From the NCBI RefSeq assembly GCF_001757105.1, contig NZ_MDHN01000041.1, positions 124,001 through 188,000 of the forward strand: a DNA stretch of 64,000 nucleotides, read 5' to 3'. Positions 20,493 through 31,100 of this stretch are shown here, piece by piece. The notes under the pieces are model-generated. The model saw nothing but the letters and a program-made list of their open reading frames with translations. It was not told the DNA's origin and did not search any database. The stretch comes from Alteromonas confluentis (lineage in GTDB: Bacteria > Pseudomonadota > Gammaproteobacteria > Enterobacterales > Alteromonadaceae). The translations under genes and the position numbers were made by a program. How positions within the stretch are numbered: the stretch's first letter is position 1; every line of letters starts with the position of its first letter.

Positions 20493-21209
20493 TTAGCCTG
20501 CATCAACGCTCATCTGGCTCAACTGAACTTCAGCGCACTGAAAATCATCTACAGTATCAATATCAAGGGATGACGCTTCTGTCATAACATACGGGCAAGT
20601 ACTGGGTTGATATTGTGCTGAAAGCGCCTGAGTCTGATAGATAAAAATCGCCCCATTAGGCATATACACAGGAGAATTAGACTGGCGATTAAATCCCCCT
20701 CCCTGATTGAGTTTGTCATCGACAAATCGCAGCTGTGATTCGTCATTGATGTTTAACAGCCATCGGTATTTTGCATTGACTTCGTAGACTGAGGCGAGGG
20801 ACTTAGGTGACTGCGGCTTAGCAAGAAATAGATTCAGGGCTTCGCGAATATGATTTGCCGTTCTTAATGGCGAGGTGGGTTGTAGCACTACAACCACATC
20901 ATATGCCTTGCCTTCTTTTGCTAGCCTGTCTAGCGTATGCTGTATTGACGACATGAGAGAAGCATCGTCTGTAGCGAACTTTGCTTCTCTGAGAAAGGGC
21001 ACCCAAGCGCCATACTCCCTGCCAATTTGCGCATAGTGTTCGCTATCTGTAGACAACACCACATCTTGAATATCATCGACTTTTAATGCCGCTTCAATGG
21101 TCCACGCCAGCAAAGGTTTACCATGCAGCATCCTAATATTTTTATCGACAACGCCTTTTGAACCTGCTCTAGCCGGCACAATGGCGAGTACTTTTTGCAG
21201 CTTATCCAT
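20493..21209 (-). CDS. CMP-nonulosonate cytidylyltransferase (NeuA/LegF family)
   Basis: Activates a free nonulosonic acid with CTP. From the ATG at 21209 (MDKLQKVLAIVPARAGSKG) there are 238 residues; a more upstream in-frame ATG lies in the neighbouring gene and adds residues with no family match. The synthetase signature (VPARAGSKGVVDKNIRML), the substrate-contacting LQPTSPLRTANHI and the terminal DIDTVDDF are present. It overlaps the TIM-barrel gene by 8 bp. It is distinct from pseF at 12166, which implies a second nonulosonate. Confidence 0.9.
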   Translation of the reverse strand: MDKLQKVLAIVPARAGSKGVVDKNIRMLHGKPLLAWTIEAALKVDDIQDVVLSTDSEHYAQIGREYGAWVPFLREAKFATDDASLMSSIQHTLDRLAKEGKAYDVVVVLQPTSPLRTANHIREALNLFLAKPQSPKSLASVYEVNAKYRWLLNINDESQLRFVDDKLNQGGGFNRQSNSPVYMPNGAIFIYQTQALSAQYQPSTCPYVMTEASSLDIDTVDDFQCAEVQLSQMSVDAG

Positions 21210-22080
21210 CAGCCATCCCAGGTTGAAGTAACGCCAACGTGGCATTCAAACTCGTTTGAATTGAGCCGTCATAAACTTCAAGGGTTATGGTTTTATTCGC
21301 AAGTTCGACTTTGCGCAATAAACTGAATAATGCTGTTCCCTCACGCACGCCATGATTTGTGTCGGCAGTCCCATCGTTGTCGCTAAAATGGAGGTAGTCA
21401 GACAGGCGGACTAATTGCGCTAACTCTGTTTCAAAAGAAAGTCCCAGGCTATTGCAGCTCACTTTTAAGTGGGCCACATCTAATAACAACGAAGCCTGAC
21501 AGGCATCCTGTAAACGGGCTATTGATGCAGAATCTGTGGCTAAAAAAGGATTATCACTGCCAAAGGTTGTCCGGTTTGCTTTCGAAAGCACATTATTTTC
21601 TACATATAAACTTACGCCATGATCCTGGGCCTGTTTATTTAGCGCTTCCCAGGCATCAGCAAAAAGTGCGATAGCCTCATCTTCACTTTGAAGCTGAGCG
21701 CAATCAAACGCCTGCCCAAGTTTTTTGTGATCAGGCATAAATCGAAAGCCCGCATGCACACCATACTCTTTTGCCCCTAACTCAGCAGACAAGGTAATGG
21801 CTTGCTGAACATGGGCAATGGAGCGCGCCCGAACATCAATATCACTGGCTGACAGGTTAAGCACAAAGTGTTCTTCTGGCGGCGGAAAATAGTTATGACA
21901 GCGATATTGAATACCAAATTCTGATTGTAGATTCATAAGTTCCTGTTTCCAATTTGGATAAAGGTTGGTACCGCCTGATAGTTCGATATTGGTATAACCT
22001 TGCTCGGCGAGTTGCCGCACGCTGTCTGCGATTTTACGGTTGTTGACACAACTGCTGGAGATGTAAATCTGCCCATTCAT
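21202..22080 (-). CDS. TIM-barrel sugar isomerase/epimerase-like protein (AP endonuclease family 2 fold)
   Basis: Protein of 292 residues with the xylose isomerase-like barrel. Likely metal ligands are the Glu in LYVENNVLS, the Asp/His in LLLDVAHLKV, the His in YLHFSDNDG and the Glu in TLEVYDGS. The specific reaction is not known. In this operon no NeuC/LegG-type hydrolysing epimerase exists, so this barrel is a candidate for a missing isomerisation or hydrolysis step (inference). It overlaps its neighbours by 4 and 8 bp. Confidence 0.75.
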   Translation of the reverse strand: MNGQIYISSSCVNNRKIADSVRQLAEQGYTNIELSGGTNLYPNWKQELMNLQSEFGIQYRCHNYFPPPEEHFVLNLSASDIDVRARSIAHVQQAITLSAELGAKEYGVHAGFRFMPDHKKLGQAFDCAQLQSEDEAIALFADAWEALNKQAQDHGVSLYVENNVLSKANRTTFGSDNPFLATDSASIARLQDACQASLLLDVAHLKVSCNSLGLSFETELAQLVRLSDYLHFSDNDGTADTNHGVREGTALFSLLRKVELANKTITLEVYDGSIQTSLNATLALLQPGMADG

Positions 22081-22697
22081 CGGTTGAGTTTCCTTGCGGG
22101 GCTGCCGACGTAAACTCCCGGTTCATCAATAGACTTATTAACGAAACTGTTTGCGCCCACCGTCACGCCATCACAAATTGATCTTCCGTCTTTTATTACT
22201 GCGCCAGCACCAATAAAACAAGACTCGCCAATTCGCGTTCTACCAAGCAACTTGGCCCCCACAGCCACGTGAGAAAAGGCCCCTACACTGGCTTCGTGCT
22301 CTATCACAGCATGGGTATTTATTATGGCAAATTGTCCGACTTCGGCAAGCGGGCCAACATAGGCGCCCGCAAAAATTTGGCTGGCACAACCTAACAGCGC
22401 AGTTTCATCGATAAAAGAAGAAGGATGGGTCAGCGGCAACGTGTAACACTGGGCTTTTAGATCATTGGCTTTCGTTTTACGCAAGGCATTATCGCCAATG
22501 GCCAAGATGGTATTTATCTCATCTTCCAGATTGAGATGGTTGATACTCGTTACTACCGCAATGCCCATGATCATTTCACCTGGCGCGGCATGCGCATCTA
22601 CAATGGCTTTGGGCTCAAGCTTATTGGCGCGCAACAAAGACACCAGGGAGCGAGCGTGTCCCCCCGCCCCCGCTATCACCAGATGAGCTTCAGACAT
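22077..22697 (-). CDS. NeuD/PglD/PerB-type left-handed beta-helix acyltransferase
   Basis: The start is taken at ATG 22697 (MSEAHLVIAGAGGHARS); an ATG 15 codons upstream lies in the synthase gene. The 206 residues show the N-terminal Rossmann part (VIAGAGGHARSLVSLL) that binds the sugar nucleotide and a C-terminal hexapeptide repeat part (GCASQIFAGAYVGPLAEVGQ; VGAFSHVAVGAKLLGRTRIG) with the catalytic His in INTHAVIEHEASVG. Relatives N-acetylate UDP-4-amino sugars (PglD), GDP-perosamine (PerB) or O-acetylate sialic acid (NeuD). Next to Gmd and a perosamine-synthase-like enzyme, N-acetylation of GDP-perosamine is the most natural reading. Confidence 0.85.
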   Translation of the reverse strand: MSEAHLVIAGAGGHARSLVSLLRANKLEPKAIVDAHAAPGEMIMGIAVVTSINHLNLEDEINTILAIGDNALRKTKANDLKAQCYTLPLTHPSSFIDETALLGCASQIFAGAYVGPLAEVGQFAIINTHAVIEHEASVGAFSHVAVGAKLLGRTRIGESCFIGAGAVIKDGRSICDGVTVGANSFVNKSIDEPGVYVGSPARKLNR

Positions 22698-23739
22698 CGA
22701 TGATATCACCCAGGGCCAGGTCGCAATGCATTGGCTTGCCAATCACATCGTTGATGTATTTCGCTGGAATGCCATGACCACCGGTTCTTCTGGCAACCAC
22801 ATTGCGTGCAGTTAGATATTCGCCCTTCGCAATGGGCTCAGCTGCCACCAAACATTTTTGCAGAGATAAGCGGTTTTCTCGTTCACATAATTCCACACGC
22901 TTTACGCTGCGCCCCATCATGGTTTCTACTTTTCGGATTTCTTTTACCAAAGACGCTAATTCCTCAGGAGACAACGACGCTTGGTGATCAGGACCCGGAA
23001 GACTTTTATCCAACGTAAAGTGCTTTTCAATCACACTGGCCCCTGCCGCCACGGCATAAGGTGAAGCGCCAATGCCAGCAGTATGATCGGAGTAACCAAC
23101 AATGACATCATAGTCAGACTGGTATTTATTCATCACACGCAGGTTGAGCTCTGCATCGGGCGCTGGATAACTTGAAGTACATTGCAATAAAATCAAGTCG
23201 TTACACTTACCCCGAAGCATTGCCATCGCTTCATCAACCTCAGACTGCTCACTCATGCCAGTGGACAGGATGAGTGGCACCTGCGCTTGAGCAGCCCGCT
23301 CAACAAAAGCAATATTAGTCAGGTCGGTGGACGAAATTTTCAGTGCTGATAGGGGCAAAGACAGTAAAAACGTCAGGCTAGGTTCATCGAAGGGAGTAAC
23401 GATAAAATCAATTCCGCTGCTACGGGCGTATTCCGCCAGTGCTTCACATTGCTGAGGTGAAATTTCCAGCGCCTTTAGCATGTCATATTGGCTTTGCTGG
23501 TCGGTTGTATCCTGAACCTGGTAACTGGCCTTTTTTACATCGTTGCGGATTAACGCGGCGGTGTCGAACAATTGAAATTTTACTGCGTTTGCGCCGGCTT
23601 TCACGGCAACGTCGATCAGTTTATACGCGAGATTGATGTCACCACTATGGTTAACGCCGGCTTCTGCGATGATGTAGACCGGTTGCTCCGGCCCAATTAC
23701 CGTGTCAGCGATGTTTATCTGTTGGGAAAATGTCGTCAT
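22690..23739 (-). CDS. NeuB-family nonulosonate synthase
   Basis: Condenses PEP with a six-carbon aldose to give a nine-carbon acid. The 349 residues include AEAGVNHSGDINLAYKLID, AVKFQLFDT, LKISSTDLTNIAFVE, LLQCTSSYPAP, GYSDHTAGIGAS and EKHFTLDKSLPGPDH, all NeuB family marks, and a C-terminal SAF domain (RTGGHGIPAKYINDVIG). The PGPDHQASL segment resembles the sialic/legionaminic branch more than the Pse branch (compare GGVDAAFSLEP in PseI). It lies 3 nt after the aminotransferase and overlaps the acyltransferase start by 8 bp. Confidence 0.92.
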   Translation of the reverse strand: MTTFSQQINIADTVIGPEQPVYIIAEAGVNHSGDINLAYKLIDVAVKAGANAVKFQLFDTAALIRNDVKKASYQVQDTTDQQSQYDMLKALEISPQQCEALAEYARSSGIDFIVTPFDEPSLTFLLSLPLSALKISSTDLTNIAFVERAAQAQVPLILSTGMSEQSEVDEAMAMLRGKCNDLILLQCTSSYPAPDAELNLRVMNKYQSDYDVIVGYSDHTAGIGASPYAVAAGASVIEKHFTLDKSLPGPDHQASLSPEELASLVKEIRKVETMMGRSVKRVELCERENRLSLQKCLVAAEPIAKGEYLTARNVVARRTGGHGIPAKYINDVIGKPMHCDLALGDIIDV

Positions 23740-23742
23740 GTT

Positions 23743-24858
23743 TTATGCTTCCTGACCCATATATCTTTTAATCAGCTCGCAAATGCGCGTTATCTGTTCG
23801 TTACTCAGGCCAATAAATGTGGGTAAAGATAATCCGCTATCCGAAAGTGTCTTCGTCGCTTTCAGCGCCGAACGTTCGTCACGGTATGGGGGTTGCTCGT
23901 GAAGCGGAAAGAAAAATGGCCGGGAATCCACTTGATGTTCAGCAAGCCAAGTCCGTAAGCTCTCGGCACTTTTGTTCTCGGCATCGACTCGAATAGACAT
24001 TAGCCAGTTAACCGACGTCGCGCCGTTCAACACCGATTTAAACACAATGCCAAATACCCCTTCCAGATGCTGCCGATAAAGCCTCTCCTGTTCACCGCGC
24101 AAGCGAGTGAACTCATCAAGCAACGCTAACTGGGACACGCCGATTGCCGCCTGAATATTGGTCATCCGATAATTTAACCCGGCAAGGTCGTGCCAGTATT
24201 TTTTGCCTGGCGCCATGCCGTGATCCCGTAAAATTCGCAGTTTCTTAGCCAATTCAGCGTCGTTGGTGGTAACCATGCCGCCTTCACCAGTAGACAGCAA
24301 TTTGTTAGCAAAAAAGCTAAAGCAGCCCATTTCCCCCATCGTGCCTGTGTACTGATCATCCACCGATGCGCCAAGGGATTCTGCGCAATCTTCAATGACA
24401 GTAATGCCATGTTCGCCAGCCAAATGGGTAATCGCTTTCATATCAGCAGGGTTGCCATATAAATGCACAGGAATAATGGCTTTGGTGTTGCTGGTGACTA
24501 ACTGCTGACAATCCTGCACATCGAGGGTCCAGGTATCCTCATCGATAGCGCACAGCACTGGCTTGGCGCCACACAGCAGCACAGCATTCGCGGTAGCCGC
24601 AAAGGTAAGATCAGGTACGATAACTTCATCGCCCGGGCCGATGCCTATGGCAATGAGCGCTAAGTGTAGTGCTGCGGTTCCACTGGTGACACTAATAGCA
24701 AATTCTGCCCCTATGTAGGCTGCAAAATCATTTTCGAACTGAGTAACATACGCGCCCTGAGATGAAATCCAACCGGAGTCCAGACAATCCATGACCAGCG
24801 CCTTTGCGCTGTCATCGATAAAAGGTTGAGATACTGGTATGAAGTCGGTGTTAGTCAT
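23743..24858 (-). CDS. DegT-family sugar aminotransferase, GDP-perosamine synthase-like
   Basis: PLP-dependent aminotransferase of 371 residues. The N-terminus ([20 protein letters not shown], then SGWISSQG), the region [42 protein letters not shown] and the lysine-containing [20 protein letters not shown] closely follow GDP-perosamine synthase (RfbE/Per). That enzyme aminates C4 of GDP-4-keto-6-deoxymannose, the product of Gmd, whose gene overlaps this one by 8 bp. A LegC-like role in legionaminic acid synthesis is the alternative. Confidence 0.88.
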   Translation of the reverse strand: MTNTDFIPVSQPFIDDSAKALVMDCLDSGWISSQGAYVTQFENDFAAYIGAEFAISVTSGTAALHLALIAIGIGPGDEVIVPDLTFAATANAVLLCGAKPVLCAIDEDTWTLDVQDCQQLVTSNTKAIIPVHLYGNPADMKAITHLAGEHGITVIEDCAESLGASVDDQYTGTMGEMGCFSFFANKLLSTGEGGMVTTNDAELAKKLRILRDHGMAPGKKYWHDLAGLNYRMTNIQAAIGVSQLALLDEFTRLRGEQERLYRQHLEGVFGIVFKSVLNGATSVNWLMSIRVDAENKSAESLRTWLAEHQVDSRPFFFPLHEQPPYRDERSALKATKTLSDSGLSLPTFIGLSNEQITRICELIKRYMGQEA

Positions 24859-25978
24859 GTCTATGCTTATTCAAAATAGCTTCATCCCGAGATAACGCCA
24901 GATCATGGGTAACCATTTCGCTCACCATTTCCTGCAAACCAATCACGGGTTTCCAGCCCAAGACGCGCTCAGCCTTGCTCGCATCCCCCCACAACACATC
25001 CACTTCATTTGGACGGAAATAATAAGGATCGATACGTACCACAATGTCATCAATGCGAAGGGCCGGTGGAAAGCCTTTGGTCGATTCTTCCAACACACTT
25101 GCATCGATTTTTTCAACAACGCCGATCTCATCAACGCCACTGCCCTGCCATCGCAAGGTGATGCCAAGCAGTTTGAAACTCATTTCCACAAATTCCCGCA
25201 CGGAGGTTTTTCTTCCTGAAGCAATAACGAAATCGTCAGGCTCTGGTTGTTGTAACATCAGCCATTGCGCTTCTACGTAATCTTTTGCATGACCCCAGTC
25301 ACGCTGCGCGTCAATGTTCCCCAAGTACAAACAATCTTGAAGCCCGTAGGCAATACGCGAGATTGTTGAGGTCACTTTTCGGGTGACAAAGGTTTTACCT
25401 CTGAACTTAGATTCATGATTAAACAGTACGCCGTTACACGCGAACATGCCGTAAGACTCACGATAATTTATAACAGACCAGTAAGCGTAGAGTTTCGCTG
25501 TGGCGTAGGGAGAGCGCGGATAAAACGGTGTGCTTTCATCTTGTCGTGGAGATTGTATTTTTCCGTAAAGCTCACTGGTAGATGCCTGATAAAACCTCAC
25601 TGAATCTTCCATTTTCAGCGTTCTTAGCGCATCCAGTAACCTTAGTGTACCCAGCGCATTGACGTCTGCGGTGTTCTCCGGCGCATTGAAAGAAACGTGA
25701 ACGTGACTCTGTGCGGCCAGGTTATAAACTTCGGTGGGTTGGATTTCGTTGATCAATCTGACCAGCGACAATGCATCGCTCATGTCACCGTAGTGCAGGT
25801 AAAAATCGTTTTTAACCTGTTGCGGCGGTTCCACGAGATCATGCACTCTATCTAGATTTGGCAATGACGCACGGCGACGCAGACCATGTACCTCGTAACC
25901 TTTATCAAGTAGAAACCGTGATAAATATGCACCGTCCTGACCGGTAACGCCGGTAATTAATGCAACTTTCCTGGTCAT
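24851..25978 (-). CDS. gmd: GDP-mannose 4,6-dehydratase
   Basis: Gmd makes GDP-4-keto-6-deoxy-D-mannose. The 375 residues match Gmd over the full length: [43 protein letters not shown], catalytic STSELYGK and [32 protein letters not shown] and [16 protein letters not shown]. It stands first in a tightly coupled five-gene set leading to a NeuB-type synthase. Legionaminic clusters normally have LegB here, so this is an odd partner. Confidence 0.93.
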   Translation of the reverse strand: MTRKVALITGVTGQDGAYLSRFLLDKGYEVHGLRRRASLPNLDRVHDLVEPPQQVKNDFYLHYGDMSDALSLVRLINEIQPTEVYNLAAQSHVHVSFNAPENTADVNALGTLRLLDALRTLKMEDSVRFYQASTSELYGKIQSPRQDESTPFYPRSPYATAKLYAYWSVINYRESYGMFACNGVLFNHESKFRGKTFVTRKVTSTISRIAYGLQDCLYLGNIDAQRDWGHAKDYVEAQWLMLQQPEPDDFVIASGRKTSVREFVEMSFKLLGITLRWQGSGVDEIGVVEKIDASVLEESTKGFPPALRIDDIVVRIDPYYFRPNEVDVLWGDASKAERVLGWKPVIGLQEMVSEMVTHDLALSRDEAILNKHRHD

Positions 25979-25989
25979 TGTGTCCTCAC

Positions 25990-27066
25990 TTAGTTCGCCA
26001 GCCTGGCTTCGATGTTAAATTCATCGAGGCGACGATAGATCGATTCTATGTGATCTCTTAACGTAAACTTATCGCTCCCCCAATGTTGCGTGGCAAATTG
26101 GGCAAGCCGCGTTTCATCCATCAGATAGCAGGTGGCAGAAATCTGCTCAGCAAACAGAATTTTCATATTAAATAAGCTGGTTGAATGCATACCTGCTATT
26201 TCTGCCGGTACCCTTCCCGCACTGGCGCACAGTAATTCATACGGTTCATCGTGTAACTCTACGGAAAACCCTAATGCTTCCAGCTTTTGCTTTTTACTCT
26301 CGAGTGCTTCCGCTCTGTGCGCGAAATAAACTGGCTTGTTATCAGCACGGCTACTTCTCAATGCATCTTCAATCATTTTGTAATAGTCGTCATCCCCGAG
26401 AATGCCTTTTTCCACCACAGGCGAACCAATAAAGTGAAATTCATCGTTTTTCTCAGTGTGCGTAAAGCGCGCACGCAATGCCGATAATTGGTTTAAGCGC
26501 GTGTGGTTATCATCGGGAAATGTAAAAATGGAAAAAAGCGTCATCGACTTTTCCACCACGCTTAACCCCAATGCTTGCTTTATATTTGCCGCTTCTTGTT
26601 TTCGTTCGGGGCACTGCGTGTGCATAGACACTGGCAACTTGAAATTCGCCGGTGCAATCAGTTTTTCCACAAACACATTGGTTGCGGCGCCATCATCCAC
26701 CAAAACGATATTTTCGCAATCAAGACTACAGGCAATATCTTGCATCCAAATTTGCCGAAGATCACCCACTAAAATAAGGTCAAATTTTATGTGCTGAAGT
26801 TGCTTTGCTAAATCAGCATAAGGGGCAATCCGTGATGTTAACGATCCGGCTTTAGGTATTGTCAGAATGAACTCTTTCACCCGTGAGCAGTTTTCATGCA
26901 GCCGTTTTATCTGAACCATGGAGTGACGGCAGAAGGTGGCCGCGTTGATAACCGTAATATCACAGTGAAGTAGCGAAGCCTGGTACAAGTACTCTTGTGC
27001 ACACCAATACTGAAATGGCGATGAGAGCAAAATGAGAACCTGTTTTCTATTATCAGTATCAGTCAT
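25990..27066 (-). CDS. Putative glycosyltransferase, sialyltransferase/polysialyltransferase-like (GT52/GT38 type)
   Basis: Protein of 358 residues with no membrane segment. The start ([19 protein letters not shown]), [34 protein letters not shown] and [20 protein letters not shown] resemble the GT-B sialyltransferase group, where a D/E-D/E-G segment, an H-P-like motif and an S-S/T motif bind acceptor and CMP-sugar. The match is by pattern only and is not certain. Its place 11 nt before gmd suggests it uses the CMP-sugar made by the operon. Confidence 0.6.
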   Translation of the reverse strand: MTDTDNRKQVLILLSSPFQYWCAQEYLYQASLLHCDITVINAATFCRHSMVQIKRLHENCSRVKEFILTIPKAGSLTSRIAPYADLAKQLQHIKFDLILVGDLRQIWMQDIACSLDCENIVLVDDGAATNVFVEKLIAPANFKLPVSMHTQCPERKQEAANIKQALGLSVVEKSMTLFSIFTFPDDNHTRLNQLSALRARFTHTEKNDEFHFIGSPVVEKGILGDDDYYKMIEDALRSSRADNKPVYFAHRAEALESKKQKLEALGFSVELHDEPYELLCASAGRVPAEIAGMHSTSLFNMKILFAEQISATCYLMDETRLAQFATQHWGSDKFTLRDHIESIYRRLDEFNIEARLAN

Positions 27067-27174
27067 AAATCTGAAGATCGCGCTGGAAAAGATAATCCAT
27101 GCCGGTTTAGTTAAGTATTTACAAGGTTATCGGCACTAATAGAAAAACCATGAAATGATAACTTGATGAGACTG

Positions 27175-28125
27175 TCAATGCTCACTGAAAAGCGCTGGCC
27201 CACATAGCGTATCAAGCTCGCCTTCTACAAATGCCATGCGTTCAACCAATGCCTGATATTCGTTTATACACAGCATTTTTCGCTCGCCGGTTTTAAACAA
27301 ATCCAGTAAAAAGCGAACCTTTTCCTCCGTGCCTTCACGGCATAGTTCAAAACTGAAGTGCACCATTGGCTCAGTACCCGCCACAGGACACATTAACTTG
27401 TAATAACAATAATGATTGTGCAGCGATTCAACCAAAAACTGGCTTCGGTGACGGAATTTGTGTTGCACATTATTAGCAAATGCATCGGTAAAACAAGACT
27501 TTAATTTACCAATGATATCTTTATCCATGGGTTGGAAGCCGTGACTAATGTGAATAAATTGCCCGGGATCCGCTTCCACCATTCTGACTGCATTGATCAT
27601 TCCCTGCTGAAACAATGTAGTATCTGTGTCGGGTAACACAGGCTGCCAGTCCCCCCAGATAACCGGCTTATCTTCGTTAAAAAAGAAGTCTGGGCTAACA
27701 GCACTTCCGAACATAAAATCATCGTTGCCGTAAATAAACTGCGCTGATAAACCTTCAATAACATCAAGCTGACTGACTATTGCCCGCGTGTTAAAAGTGG
27801 GGAGTGCATCTGGGTGATGTTTAAAAAGTAACGTATGGTCTACGACAAATATTCTGTCTTCGGCTAACTTATCACTATCTAAAAATTCGGGGATTTGGTT
27901 GTCTGTCACCAACCAGATTTTTCTGTACCACGGCGCATGGTGCTTAATAGACCGAAGACAATAAATGAGCTCACGGTGCTGCACGAACCGTTTATCACTA
28001 ACAGACTGTTCTACGTCTCTCGACTCACCTTGCCACACTCTGGACTGCCAGCGTTTGCGTTTGGCTTTATGGACAGGATCGTTGCCATCGACCCAAGTGA
28101 TAACAAAGTCTATTTCGCTTTGCAT
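27175..28125 (-). CDS. Stealth-family sugar-phosphate transferase
   Basis: Protein of 316 residues carrying the Stealth conserved regions in order: CR1 (IDFVITWVDGNDPVHKAKR), CR2 (ELIYCLRSIKHHAPWYRKIW, LVTDNQIPEFL, and FIYGNDDFMFG), and a CR3-like part (HISHGFQPMDKDI). Stealth proteins move hexose-1-phosphate from a nucleotide sugar to a glycan, as in capsule phosphotransferases. The start at 28125 lies 39 nt after the maf stop. The acceptor here could be the flagellin sugar (inference). Confidence 0.85.
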   Translation of the reverse strand: MQSEIDFVITWVDGNDPVHKAKRKRWQSRVWQGESRDVEQSVSDKRFVQHRELIYCLRSIKHHAPWYRKIWLVTDNQIPEFLDSDKLAEDRIFVVDHTLLFKHHPDALPTFNTRAIVSQLDVIEGLSAQFIYGNDDFMFGSAVSPDFFFNEDKPVIWGDWQPVLPDTDTTLFQQGMINAVRMVEADPGQFIHISHGFQPMDKDIIGKLKSCFTDAFANNVQHKFRHRSQFLVESLHNHYCYYKLMCPVAGTEPMVHFSFELCREGTEEKVRFLLDLFKTGERKMLCINEYQALVERMAFVEGELDTLCGPALFSEH

Positions 28126-28164
28126 TTCAATACTGGCCCCTGTACAGCGTTTTCGAATAAGCGC

Positions 28165-31100
28165 TTATTCTATGCCTCTGGCGACCATATCGAGCAACCG
28201 CGATTCATAAATATCCGCAGACAATTTCCGCCCCATAAGATCCAGTGCTTTCAACTCCGGCAAATAACACAGCCTGTCTCCACTATTAAGTAGTAACTGC
28301 GTTTCGCTAAGTGGCTTTTGACTCACAATGAGGAAATCCGCGCCTCCGTAGCAATGGTAGCCAGAAAGCGCTTGAAGCAAATATGCCACGCCAGCAGGCT
28401 CATAGTCTTCGCAGTAAATCAGTTTTGGCACGACAATGACACCCGTCAAGCCGCTTGCCACTCCAAGTACCGCAAAGTTCACGCAGGTTTCTTCGTTACA
28501 TGACGACGAAGCAAACGGGGTTTTATAGCTCCCCGGTAGATAAACAGTATTACCGGTTTTCAGGAACAATGTGTCAACCTGTTCAACTTCCCTGCGTTGA
28601 ATAAGGTGCTGATGCGGATAATCTGCTTTCTGTTCAGTAATGTCGGTGGCAACGTAAACCAACGGGGCCTTTTCTGTCGAAGTCTTATTCGCGATCTGAA
28701 GATAAACGCTGTACGAACAAAGAGCTTCACCGTCGTGCGTTTTCACTCGCACCGGATTCTCTTCGAACCATTGATTTAGCAGCAACGCTCTGCGTTTACC
28801 CATAAAACTGGTAATGTTATCGAACTCAAACTGCTGGTTATCAAAACTTTGACGAATATAAGAAAGGTAACGTTTCCAAACGCCTGCGAGTTGCTCACCT
28901 AATTCTACGGCGCGAGTCTCACTTTGCAAATTGACCACTTTTGTCAGAGAACTATTTATATAGTTAAGTGTGCCGTTCAAATAAAAGAAAAGTAGAGAGC
29001 GCTTTCTAAGCAGTGAGGCAACGAGAATATTTCTCTGCTCTTCTATGCATTCGGCAACGTCACTGCGCTGGGCAAAGTGCGCTGGTAATGCATGAATCAA
29101 CTCATCAATTTCAGTAAGTAATTGCCCATGATTGAACCTTGCCGAAAAGTCGTTATCAAATTCAGTAAAATTCAATGCTGTAAAGCCGTTTTCCTTCAAG
29201 GCATCAACGGCTTGCTGCTTTATCTCTGGATTGCTGATAACAATGGCATCATCTGAATGCAAAGGTCGGGTGCCATTTATTTTTGCACCATCATTCAGGT
29301 TGTACACATCTACCCGCTTCCCTTGCAGCGTGGTTTCTAGCACGGATTTAGAAACTTTAAACTCATATTTGGTGTTAACAAACGGTCTGAAATTCCCTGG
29401 AATAACCAGGCTGGTATTGTTTTCCGTTGTGTAGTCGTAGAGATCCTGGCCTTTCTCGTCATAATACCCTGAGGTTTTGCTGTGATGGTGATTTTCATCC
29501 ACAAAGCCTAAATCGGTACCGAAAAGATAAAACTGCGAAAAGCCAATTTCTGTGAAAAAATTAACTGCAAAATTGGTCACTGTTGGATAAGCATTGTCGA
29601 GCGCAGCGAAGATTTTCTGCCCCAAAACTTCCTGTATCGACACCGTAGAGGCCTCTCCTTGTTTAAAGGCAAGAAACACATCTCGGTACAGATTGCAGGT
29701 GTCAGGGTGTATACCATTACAACTTATCAGTGAAATTGATTTTAAATAGTCGGGGTCGTTAACCCGCACAGCCCAATCGTAAGTAGAACGATTAGCCTCA
29801 ATTTCTGCATGAAAATCCGGGGTAATTCCATGCTTATGAAGCGTTTGCAAAGCCGTACCACAGGAAACGACAATGGCTTTGTCGGCTTCTTCTTTTAACA
29901 GTGGTAGTAATTGATCTAGCGATGGACCGTTGCCCACAACGAATACAGGCACATCTTTGTCATCGGTACTGAGCTTTTTGCTTACGCCTTTTCTCAGAAA
30001 CGGCGTACCTTTTTTAATTGTGGCATAGGTATGAGATATACCGTATCTGGCATTGTCAAAGTAATCGCCCATCGCAATCATCACTTGTAGCTGCTCGCGC
30101 AGTTGCGATACAGCCTTCACCAAGTGCTCGTTGTAATAGCTCTGATAAAAATAGGTATTCGCCAGAACGTACGGCCCTATAGACTGGAACTGTACCAGTA
30201 AGTCGTTCGTCAGATTGGTACCGTCATCACCAATATTTAAATATAGGCGACGTTTTTTCTGTGAGAAATAGGTGAGGATCGCTTCCCAGTCGAGTGCATA
30301 CAAGGAAGCGTAGAAAAAGTCTTTGTTGGGCTCACAGATGAACAGCTTTTCAACATCGTAGTGGTGAATTAAATGCTCAAGTTCAAAGCCAGCAGCCATG
30401 CCAAAGAAGATGATTGATTTTATTTGCTCCGGCAAATTACCGGTTTCATCTTCAACGCCTTTGAGTACCTTTTCGCATTCCATTACCATTTGATAATGCA
30501 AATAGTTTCGTAGCTTCTTCCCTTTATACCCCAGCACTATGCCATCTTTGTGCGGATGCTTTGCGAAGCACTGAAAGCTATCGGTCGACGCCGTTTCAGC
30601 GTCGTAATGGTAAAGCCAGGATTGGGTTTTGCGATGAACAATATTCAGCTTGTCTTGACTGTCATATCCCGCACTCCAGATATCCGGCTTGTAATCAGCA
30701 AACTCTTTATAAATATCTGGAAAATACTTTTTAAATGCCTGAAGGTTGGTGTCTCTTTTAGCAGTGTCAAACGCAAAATCATCGGCAGGCTTACACTGCC
30801 TGAATGTCCACTGAGGAACATAGTTCACAATGGGATTACGTTGGCTCACTGACGCGTTCCACTTTGTAAAAGCACTCCAACTATCTGTTCTTAATCGGTA
30901 TTCTATTTCATCGAATACCGGATTGTTGAGGTGTTTGTAGAAATAGAAACCCGTGCAGCCTAAGTGCGTCTGCAGCTCTTCAATATTCTCGACAAGCTTT
31001 TTTCCATTCTCTCCAATCTGCAGAAATAAGCCGATACCGTTTTTCTTTGCCAGCGACAAAATATCCCGCCATTCAATGGCGGACAGAGAGCATACAAAGT

